From assembly GCA_035620975.1 (NCBI GenBank), contig DASPFV010000232.1:1-36004 (forward strand): a DNA stretch of 36,004 nucleotides, given 5' to 3'. Every line of letters starts with the position of its first letter. The stretch's first letter is position 1. Source of the DNA: DASPFV01 sp035620975. Lineage in GTDB: Bacteria; Acidobacteriota; Vicinamibacteria; Vicinamibacterales; 2-12-FULL-66-21. Made by a program: the position numbers and the translations under genes. Below the pieces are notes generated by a model. It had not been told where the DNA came from. It made no database searches and saw nothing but the letters and a program-made list of their open reading frames with translations. Positions 1 to 6,443 of the stretch are shown here, one piece after another.

Positions 1-1
1 C

Positions 2-103
2 TTCGACGGCTGGACGCTTCGTGGCGGTGTCCAGCTCACGATTGTCGGCGGGCGTGTGCTGGCCGGCGCGACGTCTGCCGTCGAGGCGAGGCCGGGCGCG
101 TGA
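2..103 (+). CDS. pyrC: dihydroorotase, C-terminal end (partial)
   Basis: Only the last 33 codons and a TGA stop (101-103) are present; the gene starts before the window. The reading frame gives FDGWTLRGGVQLTIVGGRVL followed by a short tail. The pattern 'S/P-F-x-G-W-x-L-x-G-x-v-x-x-T-x-V-x-G-x-V' is the usual C-terminal strand of class I dihydroorotases and related amidohydrolases. The family closes the ring of carbamoyl-aspartate to make dihydroorotate in pyrimidine synthesis. The next gene is an orotate phosphoribosyltransferase-like protein, which supports dihydroorotase over other amidohydrolases. The call rests on a short fragment, so a hydantoinase-type relative is not fully excluded. 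Confidence 0.7.
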   Translation, partial: FDGWTLRGGVQLTIVGGRVLAGATSAVEARPGA

Positions 104-111
104 TCCGCGAG

Positions 112-153
112 TCCCGATCCCCGATTCCCGGCGCCCGGTCCCTGATCCCTGGC
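112..153. repeat. six tandem heptamers between pyrC and the pyrE-like gene
   Basis: Six consecutive 7-nt units can be read without a gap: TCCCGAT, CCCCGAT, TCCCGGC, GCCCGGT, CCCTGAT, CCCTGGC. The array begins 8 nt after the upstream stop codon and ends 11 nt before the GTG start of the next gene, just before or overlapping its ribosome-binding site. The units vary but keep C at positions 2 and 3. It is one of five heptad arrays in this window. Confidence 0.8.
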
Positions 154-164
154 GAGGGGCTGCA

Positions 165-782
165 GTGAACCGCCGCGACGAGCTGCGCCGCAGGGCGCTC
201 GAGAAGCTGGAGCAGTTCGAAGTGCTCATGCGGCAGGGCCACTTCGATTACGGCAATGGATATCACGGGCGGGTGTACCTCAACCCGCACCGACTGTTCC
301 GGTATCCCTCGACCATCTGGCAGCTCGCTCAGGATCTGCTCGAGATCCTGCCGACCGACCTGCTCGACAGGACCGAGATCGTCGCCGGCCCGGCCACCGG
401 CGGGGCGCTTCTGGCGCACACGCTGGCCGGCCTGCTGGACGGCAGGCGCGCGCTCGGCCATCCGCCCTGCAGCTTCGCCCCCTTCACGCCCGGGCCTGAC
501 GGCCTGGTGCTGCGCGGTTTCTACGCCCGGACCATGGCGGGCCGCCGCGTGATGCTGGCCGACGACGTGCGGAACACGGGCAAGACGTTTCAGCGCTGCG
601 CCGAGCTGGTGCGACAGGCCGGCGGAACCGTGCTCGCCACCGTGGAGATCTGCGATCGCCTCGAAGCGATGGTGGAGACAGGTGTGCCGAATTACGCCCT
701 CGCGGAGTATCCCGCTCCCGAGAACTACCCCGCAGGCGAGTGTCCGATGTGCCGGGCGGGCGAGCCGATCACGAGCTTCTGA
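165..782 (+). CDS. orotate phosphoribosyltransferase-like protein (type I PRTase)
   Basis: A 205-residue type I phosphoribosyltransferase. The PRPP-binding loop is VMLADDVRNTGKTF (about residues 130-143), with the two acidic residues and the TGKT turn typical of the family. An upstream GPATGGALLA segment corresponds to the pyrophosphate loop. The protein ends with a CPMC motif and a short tail. The GTG at 165 is preferred over an upstream ATG at 21 because a GAGG sequence lies about 7 nt upstream and because the longer reading would overlap the pyrC tail with low-complexity residues. It follows pyrC directly, so a role in orotate-to-OMP conversion is likely. A second, more canonical pyrE lies at 8946-9515, so this copy may be a paralogue with a shifted substrate or a backup enzyme. 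Confidence 0.8.
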   Translation: MNRRDELRRRALEKLEQFEVLMRQGHFDYGNGYHGRVYLNPHRLFRYPSTIWQLAQDLLEILPTDLLDRTEIVAGPATGGALLAHTLAGLLDGRRALGHPPCSFAPFTPGPDGLVLRGFYARTMAGRRVMLADDVRNTGKTFQRCAELVRQAGGTVLATVEICDRLEAMVETGVPNYALAEYPAPENYPAGECPMCRAGEPITSF

Positions 783-861
783 GGTGCGGCGAGTGCCGGA
801 GAGCAGAACGGTCGTCGTCAGCAGGGACGGAGGGGGAGCGGCCGCGGTTCCCGCAGGCCGG

Positions 862-1740
862 GTGTCATCGGTGACCGGCCTTCCCCTCCCGGCACTCCTG
901 CAGGAACTGTACGACGACTACAACAGTGAGGACTCCGCCGCCGATCCCGTCCATCGCGTCCGTCCCTACGCCGATCCGCGCGATCGTGAAGTCGCCGGGT
1001 TCTGCGCAGCCGCGCTCGCGTTCGGCCGCGTGGCGAGCGTGCTCACCTCCATCGATACCCTCCTCGGGATCATGGGTCCGCACCCGGCCGCGTTCGTGCG
1101 CCGGTTCGACCCGGCCGGCCCGCACCCGGAGCTTCGGCGCATGGTCCATCGCTGGACGCGCGGCTCGGATCTCGTGGCGCTGCTCTGGGTGCTCCGCCAG
1201 ATACTGGATCGGTCCGCCAGTCTGGAGAACTTCTTCCTCGAAGGGATGCGGATCGACGCAGCGGACGTGACCGAGGCGCTCGACAGCTTCTCGCGGCGGG
1301 CCCTGGCGCTCGACCTGCGCCGCGCCTACGGCCGCGTGTTGCCGAGACGCCCCGGCGTCTGCTATTTCTTTCCGCGGCCGTCCGCGGGGAGCGCCTGCAA
1401 GCGCCTGAATCTGTTCCTGCGCTGGATGGTTCGGGCCGATGCCGTCGATCTCGGTGTCTGGACCAGGGTGCCGCCCTCGAAGCTGATCGTGCCGCTGGAC
1501 ACGCACGTGATCCGGCTGGGCCGCTGCCTGCGTCTCACGCGCTACGCCAGCCCGGGGTGGCGGATGGCGGCGGACATCACCGCGTCGCTGCGGGCGCTGG
1601 ATCCGGTGGATCCGGTGCGCTTCGACTTCGCCATCTGCCACGTCGGCATGCGGCATGGCTGCGGTTTCGGCCGACCCCAGGGTGATCGTCGATGTCCGCT
1701 GAGAGGCCTCTGTCACCCGCGCGTACGCCGGGCGCGATGA
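862..1740 (+). CDS. TIGR02757 / DUF2400 family protein
   Basis: A protein of about 292 residues that matches the TIGR02757 (DUF2400) family by its opening LLQELYDDYN, the run DPVHRVRPYADPRDREVAGF, and a C-terminal PLDTHVIRLGRCL block. The biochemical role of the family is not known to me. The last 40 residues hold four cysteines (spacing C-x7-C-x10-C-x5-C), which recalls the iron-sulfur loop of HhH-GPD DNA glycosylases; that link is inference. The start is uncertain: GTG at 862 is chosen, with GTG at 784, 793 and 871 as alternatives. A purine-rich stretch at 821-840 is too far from 862 to decide. The stop overlaps the next ATG (ATGA at 1737-1740), so the two genes are probably translated together. 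Confidence 0.8.
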   Translation: MSSVTGLPLPALLQELYDDYNSEDSAADPVHRVRPYADPRDREVAGFCAAALAFGRVASVLTSIDTLLGIMGPHPAAFVRRFDPAGPHPELRRMVHRWTRGSDLVALLWVLRQILDRSASLENFFLEGMRIDAADVTEALDSFSRRALALDLRRAYGRVLPRRPGVCYFFPRPSAGSACKRLNLFLRWMVRADAVDLGVWTRVPPSKLIVPLDTHVIRLGRCLRLTRYASPGWRMAADITASLRALDPVDPVRFDFAICHVGMRHGCGFGRPQGDRRCPLRGLCHPRVRRAR

Positions 1741-2225
1741 AAGCCCCCGCCCTGGTCCTCCTCGCCGTGGCCGCGGTCGCCGCCGGATTCTTCGCCGGCC
1801 GCTGGAGCCGGAGCCGCGTCCTGCTCGTGGAGGCCTCCCCGCAGGGCATCATAGCCCTGGTCCGCGAGCAGCCCTGCAGCGATGGCGTGTGCCAGAGCCT
1901 CTGGATCGGGCAGTCGCCCGAGTCGGTCAGTCGGGTCGCCACCCTGCGCAGCACCGAGTACTGCGACGAGATAACGTGGGCGCCGGACGGCATGCGCGTC
2001 GGGTTCCTCGTGGGAGGCTACCAGCTTCGCCTCTACGATCCAGGGTCGCTCGCGCCCGCCGGGCAGGTCAGCCTCGTCGGACAGGACGCCACGCCCACGA
2101 CGCGGATCGCGCGGGGCGTGACGTTCTCGGAGAACGGCCGGGCCGTGACCTTCGACGACTGTCCCCGCGGCCATTCGGGGTGCCGTTCAGGGCTCGTGGG
2201 TCTGCCGGTGGTGCGCGGGAAGTAG
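1737..2225 (+). CDS. small membrane-anchored protein of unknown function
   Basis: A 162-residue protein. Residues 4-21 are a hydrophobic Ala/Leu/Val helix followed by RWSRSR, which fits a signal anchor with the rest outside the cytoplasm. The segment ITWAPDGMRVGFLVGGYQLRLY resembles one TolB/WD40-type beta-propeller blade and is followed by a second, weaker one (VTFSENGRAVTFDDC), but there are too few blades for a propeller. Five or more cysteines in the mature part suggest disulfides. The ATG overlaps the TGA of the preceding gene by 3 nt, so it is probably co-expressed with the TIGR02757 protein. The product is not recognised. Confidence 0.65.
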   Translation: MKAPALVLLAVAAVAAGFFAGRWSRSRVLLVEASPQGIIALVREQPCSDGVCQSLWIGQSPESVSRVATLRSTEYCDEITWAPDGMRVGFLVGGYQLRLYDPGSLAPAGQVSLVGQDATPTTRIARGVTFSENGRAVTFDDCPRGHSGCRSGLVGLPVVRGK

Positions 2226-2296
2226 CGGCGCAGCACGCGGGCACGACCGGCAATTCCAGCCGTGACGCGTGCCTGCCACCGTAACTCCCGGACGGT

Positions 2297-3424
2297 TTAC
2301 GAGCCGCTCAGCTCCAGATCTTCCTCGTGGTGCGGGTGCAGCGCGACACGCTGGTAGATGCGGAGCGTGCTCTGTACCATGCGCTCGGCGGTGAACCGCC
2401 GCCTCGCGCGCGTGAGACCGGCACGCCCCATCCGCCCGCGGAGCTCGCCATCCGTCAGCATCGTCACGATCGCGTCGGCCATGGCACCGGCATCGCGTGG
2501 CGGAACGAGGAGGCCCGTCTCGCCGTCGACGACCACTTCGGGGATCCCCCCGGTCCGCGTGGCCACGATCGGCTTGCCACAGGCCATCGCGTCGAGAAGG
2601 GACGTGCCCAGACCTTCGGTGACGGAGCTCATCACGAAGACGTCGAATGCCTTGTGGACCGAGAGCACGTCGGGGCGGAACCCGGCCAGGAGCACGTGCT
2701 TCTCGAGATGGTGCTCGCGGATCTGCCGCTCCAGCGAGGTACGCAGCTCGCCTTCCCCGGCGATCACGAACCGCGCGTCCGGTACACGGCGGACGACCTG
2801 CGCCGCGGCGTCGATCAGGTGCCGCTGGCCCTTGTGGGGCACGAGCGCTGCCACGTTGCCGACGAGCGGCGCGTGGTGCGGCAGCCAGAGCTCCTCGTGC
2901 AGCTTCGCGGGCGGCGCCGCTTCCACGCGGCCGAGATCGATGCCCTCGTGGACGGTCACCGCCCGCGCCGGCGGCACGCCGTCCTTGAGGAGGAGCTGCC
3001 GGATGGCCTCGGATGCGCAGATGAAGCAGTCCACCTGCCTGTATTTCCAGCGCGACAGCGCGGTGCCGCGCAGGCGGAAGTCCACGCGCCGCGATGCGAC
3101 GAGCGGCGGCTTCGTGAGCTGCGTGCTCATCGAGAGCGCCAGCGCGGCCATGGCGACGGCGTGCGGATCGTGCGCGTGCACGATGTCGGGTCCGAGCTGT
3201 TTGACGAGCCTCGACAGGCGCCACGCGGCGCCCAGATCCATCTCCGTCCGTGGCGCGAGCGGAATCAGGTCCAGCCCTTCCTCCGCGCGCTGCCGCAGCT
3301 CTCCGCCCGGATGGGCGACGAGCATCGTGCGATGGCCCAGGGCGCGGAGGCCCAGGACCGTGACGAGGACCTGGTTCTGGCCCCCGCGCCACGTCCGCGC
3401 CGTATCGATGTGGAGCGAGAACAT
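2297..3424 (-). CDS. GT4-family glycosyltransferase
   Basis: A 375-residue GT-B fold retaining glycosyltransferase. The N-terminal domain opens with a W-R-G-G-Q segment (about residues 12-16), the usual donor-side glycine turn, and contains the DIVHAHDPHA strand. The C-terminal domain has VGNVAALVPHKGQ, FVIAGEGELR and the nucleotide-sugar motif EGLGTSLLDAMACGKP. In that motif the second acidic residue of the common E-x7-E is Asp rather than Glu. ATG at 3424 is chosen because it matches the family's N-terminus and overlaps the stop of the upstream GT2 gene as ATGA. Likely a sugar transferase for LPS or another envelope glycan; donor and acceptor cannot be read from the sequence. Confidence 0.85.
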   Translation of the reverse strand: MFSLHIDTARTWRGGQNQVLVTVLGLRALGHRTMLVAHPGGELRQRAEEGLDLIPLAPRTEMDLGAAWRLSRLVKQLGPDIVHAHDPHAVAMAALALSMSTQLTKPPLVASRRVDFRLRGTALSRWKYRQVDCFICASEAIRQLLLKDGVPPARAVTVHEGIDLGRVEAAPPAKLHEELWLPHHAPLVGNVAALVPHKGQRHLIDAAAQVVRRVPDARFVIAGEGELRTSLERQIREHHLEKHVLLAGFRPDVLSVHKAFDVFVMSSVTEGLGTSLLDAMACGKPIVATRTGGIPEVVVDGETGLLVPPRDAGAMADAIVTMLTDGELRGRMGRAGLTRARRRFTAERMVQSTLRIYQRVALHPHHEEDLELSGS

Positions 3425-4278
3425 CAGGGTCGGCCGTCTGCTCCGGACAGTCCGCCATCGGGCTCCCTGCGGTCGTGCGCTTCCGTGCGGGCGCCGGCCG
3501 CCACGGCCGCCCCGGGGAGCTCGCCCGGGCGCCGCCAGCCGTGCTGCAGCTCCCAGAGCTTCACGAGCTTGAGAAAGACGTAATAGGAGTTCAGCGTGGA
3601 GACGAGGAACCCGGCCGCACCGTTCGTGAAGCCGCGGCGGAGCACGTAATTCCGCAGGAACGCCACGGGGGGGTGCAGCACCAGCTCGAGGATCGTCGTG
3701 CGCCGGCCTTCCTCGGCCCACTGCTCCGCGGCCAGGGTGGTGTAGTGATCAATCGACGAGATGTGATCCGAGACGTCGCGGTAGGCATAGTGCTCGAGGT
3801 GGTGCTCGAGGCGCCCGGCCGATCCCTCGAGCTCGAACGACTCGTGCACGCGCCGCCTGTTCCAGCGGCCGGCCCGGCGGTCGTACAGCCGCAGCTGGTA
3901 GTCCGGATACCAGTCGGTGCCGTGGAGCCAGCGGCCCAGATACCAGGTGACGCGTGAGATGCGATAGCCCCTGGCGGCAGGCCCGCGCCCCAGCAGCGCC
4001 TGGATCTCGGCGGCGAGCGCGGGGGTCACCCGCTCGTCCGCATCGATGGAGAGGATCCAGTCGTGCGTCGCGAGGCTGGCGGCGTAGTTCTTCTGTTCGC
4101 TGTAGCCCGGCCACTCGCGGATGTCGACGCGCGTCGCGAACCGCCGCGCGATCTCGACGGTCTCGTCGGTGCTGCGTGAGTCGACGACGATGATCTCGTC
4201 CGCCCAGGCCACCGACCGCAGGGCCGCCTCGATGTTCGCCGCCTCGTCGCGCGTGATGACCGTCACGGTCAGCTTCAC
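3424..4278 (-). CDS. GT2-family glycosyltransferase (WaaE/KdtX-like)
   Basis: A 284-residue inverting GT-A glycosyltransferase. It begins with KLTVTVITRDEAANIEAAL, then IIVVDSRSTDET and the metal-binding SIDADERVTP motif (DxD type). The block EWPGYSEQKNYA is characteristic of the WaaE/KdtX group that adds a hexose to the LPS inner core, so an LPS core role is plausible. The C-terminal part has a hydrophobic patch (LHPPVAFLRNYVL) that could lie on the membrane. The start is GTG (CAC at 4276-4278 on the given strand). The gene ends in a 4-nt overlap with the GT4 gene, so the two form one operon. The 359 nt upstream are repeats. Confidence 0.85.
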   Translation of the reverse strand: MKLTVTVITRDEAANIEAALRSVAWADEIIVVDSRSTDETVEIARRFATRVDIREWPGYSEQKNYAASLATHDWILSIDADERVTPALAAEIQALLGRGPAARGYRISRVTWYLGRWLHGTDWYPDYQLRLYDRRAGRWNRRRVHESFELEGSAGRLEHHLEHYAYRDVSDHISSIDHYTTLAAEQWAEEGRRTTILELVLHPPVAFLRNYVLRRGFTNGAAGFLVSTLNSYYVFLKLVKLWELQHGWRRPGELPGAAVAAGARTEAHDRREPDGGLSGADGRP

Positions 4279-4284
4279 GCGCGA

Positions 4285-4640
4285 AGTCTAACATTGCCGA
4301 TTGCCGATTGCGGATTGCCGATTGGATCGGGCGATTGGGGAGTGGGGGATTGTTGATTGGCGATTGGGCGATTGCCGATTCAGGGCTGACGACTGGGTGA
4401 GTGCCGATTGTCGAGTGCCCGATTGCCTGATTGCCGAGTGCCTGATTGTCTGATTGTCGAGTGCCTGATTGCCTGATTGCCGAGTGTCGGCCTCGGTAAT
4501 CCATTTCATCCACCCGACACTCACTTCCGCCCACGCCACTTGGACAATCACTCTCCAATCACACAATCGCCAATCAACACTCCGGCAATTTGACAGTTGC
4601 TCGATTCACTCGGCAATCCGCACCCGGCAATCGGCAATTA
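4285..4640. repeat. heptad-repeat region with opposed arms, between the GT2 gene and tolC
   Basis: This 359-nt non-coding gap is nearly filled by degenerate 7-8-nt units. From 4285 to about 4488 they run as ATTGCCG, ATTGTCG, AGTGCCG and similar; from about 4545 to 4640 they run as the reverse complement (CGGCAAT, CCAATCG). The arms contain a perfect 15-nt inverted repeat (4352-4366 with 4564-4578) and an inner 9-nt inverted repeat (4482-4490 with 4514-4522). The right end coincides with the tolC stop codon (TTA at 4638-4640). Open frames across it only encode periodic low-complexity peptides, so I see no gene. Confidence 0.8.
4482..4522. other. inner stem-loop of the opposed heptad arms
   Basis: GAGTGTCGG at 4482-4490 is the exact reverse complement of CCGACACTC at 4514-4522, leaving a 23-nt loop. 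It sits between the two opposed heptad arms, so a transcript running past tolC towards the GT2 gene could fold into a large structured hairpin. There is no U-run, so it is not a classical intrinsic terminator. Confidence 0.5.
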
Positions 4641-6266
4641 CAGGCCCGCCGGCACCGACTGAATGGCCTCGAAGTTAATCAGTGCGCGGTTGTAGGCGAT
4701 AATCGCGTTCAGTTCGGCCTGGCGCGCGGTGGCGAGGTCTCGCTGGAACTGGAAGAGCCGGAACGAGTCCGAGAGGCCAACCTCGAGGCGCTTCTCCTCG
4801 GCCTCGAGACTGCGCTCGGCCAGCTCGCGGGACTTGCGGGTGGCCTCGACGCGCTTGAGCGTGGTGGATACCTGGCGCCCGGCCTCCCGGACCTGGCGCG
4901 CGATCTCGACCTCGAGATCGCGCATCGAGACCTGCGCCTGCTGGCGCTGCAGGCGGCTGGCGGCCAGCGCCGCATCGGCGACGCTCGTGCCCAGCGGATA
5001 GCTGATCGCGAGCGACACGGTCCAGTTGCGGAAATCGTTCCCGAACACGTCACGCAGGACGTCACCGAAGCTGCGCTGGGATTGTGCGATGATGGGCCGC
5101 GGTCCACCGGCCTCCGGTTCCGGGCCGTACTGATACCGCGTGCCGCCCACGCCGGTCACACCGTAGCGGGCCTGGAAGTCGAGCGACGGCAGTTTCTGGT
5201 TCTGATTGAACTTGATCGAGATGTCAGTGCTCTCGATCTGCTTGCGCAGCTGCGCGAGGTCCGTCCGGTTCGTCAGCGCGTTCGTGATCGCCGATTCCAC
5301 GTCGAGCGCCCGCTGCGTGAGCAGCGGCTGCTCCGCGGGTTCGAGCCGGGTCGTCCAGAAATCGGGCTGGCTCGGGTTCATGATGAGCGTCCGCAGCGCG
5401 TCTTCCGTCGCCTCGATATTGCCCTGCTGGACGATGACGTTCTCCTCGTTCCTCGCAACCTCCGCCTCGGCGGCCACGATGTCGATCGGCGCCATCGTGC
5501 CGACCTCCACGCGCCGCTCGTTGTTGCGGAGCGCCTGCCGCGCCAGATTCAGCGACTGCTCCGCGACCTGCAGTCCCGACATCGCTGCGACCAGATTCAG
5601 GTACGCGTTGCGGACGGCACGCGACGTCTGCGTCACCCGCTCCGCGAGCTGGATGTCGGCCACGTCCTGCTGGTTCTGCGCCTGGAGCACCGACTGCCGG
5701 AGGCTGTCGATCCGGAAGTCGCGCAGCAGCGGCTGGTCGTACTGGAAGTTCATCGTCGAGCCGAGTTGCGGGCTGAACACCGCCAGCGGCTCGTCGGATG
5801 TCGCCCGGTAGCCGTCCAGCGAGGCGGTGTAGCTCCCCCCCATCCACGGCAGGTTCTGCTGCAGGCCGGCTCTGGAGCTGAAGTTGCCCGACGTGACCGT
5901 CGCGGCGCCGCCGGTCTGCAGGAAGTTCGTGGGCGGGGCCGTGTTCGAATTCCGGCTCGTGCCGGCGAAGAGGACCGGCCGGTAGACCGCATACGCCTGG
6001 GACACGGCGAGCGCCCGGATCTGCGGGCTCAACCGCTCGGTCTGAATCCCCAGGTTGTTCTCGAGAGCCATCTTGACCGCTTCGTCCTGACCGATGCGCA
6101 GCGGCGCCGCAGCCGGTGTCGCGGGGGCCGGAACCTGAGCTGCCGGCTGCTCCTGAGGCGTCTGTCCGGAAGCGGACACCCCGAGCCCGGAAGCGAACAG
6201 TACGATGACGGGCACCAGCGCCCCCGTGCGCGGAAGGATGCCCGATAGACGTTGATCGAAACGCAT
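4638..6266 (-). CDS. TolC-family outer-membrane efflux protein
   Basis: A 542-residue outer-membrane factor. An N-terminal signal peptide (positive MRFDQR, hydrophobic core to about residue 32, AxG-type cleavage region) is followed by a Pro/Ala-rich linker and LRIGQDEAVKMALENNLGIQ, the usual first helix of the OEP repeat. Long alternating amphipathic helices follow, with two OEP repeats centred near residues 100-300 and 320-530. Such proteins form trimeric channels for RND, ABC or MFS export systems; no inner-membrane partner lies in the window, so the system it serves is unknown. GGAGAG lies about 8 nt upstream of the ATG. The stop codon is embedded in a heptad repeat that also ends hemC. 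Confidence 0.88.
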   Translation of the reverse strand: MRFDQRLSGILPRTGALVPVIVLFASGLGVSASGQTPQEQPAAQVPAPATPAAAPLRIGQDEAVKMALENNLGIQTERLSPQIRALAVSQAYAVYRPVLFAGTSRNSNTAPPTNFLQTGGAATVTSGNFSSRAGLQQNLPWMGGSYTASLDGYRATSDEPLAVFSPQLGSTMNFQYDQPLLRDFRIDSLRQSVLQAQNQQDVADIQLAERVTQTSRAVRNAYLNLVAAMSGLQVAEQSLNLARQALRNNERRVEVGTMAPIDIVAAEAEVARNEENVIVQQGNIEATEDALRTLIMNPSQPDFWTTRLEPAEQPLLTQRALDVESAITNALTNRTDLAQLRKQIESTDISIKFNQNQKLPSLDFQARYGVTGVGGTRYQYGPEPEAGGPRPIIAQSQRSFGDVLRDVFGNDFRNWTVSLAISYPLGTSVADAALAASRLQRQQAQVSMRDLEVEIARQVREAGRQVSTTLKRVEATRKSRELAERSLEAEEKRLEVGLSDSFRLFQFQRDLATARQAELNAIIAYNRALINFEAIQSVPAGL

Positions 6267-6443
6267 TGCAGGTCTCTCCAGAAAAGCGATGGGTCACCGA
6301 CAGGGACCTCGAATAGCAAGAACCGGGGCCGCGCCGTATACTACGGGGTTCACACGGGTTCCCCGGGGCTCAACAGGTTTCAAGACGTTCGTGGAGCCCT
6401 GGCGGTTCGCACAGGACTCCAGTCCTCCCGGCGCGGGTGATCT
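6267..6443. other. divergent intergenic region between tolC and the S9 peptidase
   Basis: 177 nt between two genes that are transcribed apart, so it should hold both promoters. A TATACT hexamer at about 6337-6342 (part of a CCGTATACTACGG near-palindrome) could serve as a -10 box on either strand, but no well-spaced -35 box is evident. No coding frame is supported. Confidence 0.35.

Noticed and set aside
4288..4566. 92-codon minus-strand frame in the repeat region, encoding a periodic peptide (RQSAI/NRQ type)
   Set aside because: A 7-nt repeat reads as a 7-residue peptide repeat in any open frame. There is no ribosome-binding site and the units degrade without regard to codon phase.
4285..4640. 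CRISPR array
   Set aside because: Units are 7-8 nt and degenerate with no unique spacers of 25-40 nt, and no cas genes are present.
4590..6248. 552-codon plus-strand frame opposite tolC
   Set aside because: It starts within the repeat region and its translation is Arg/Leu/Asp/Val-rich with no family signal, while the minus strand encodes a full TolC protein with signal peptide.
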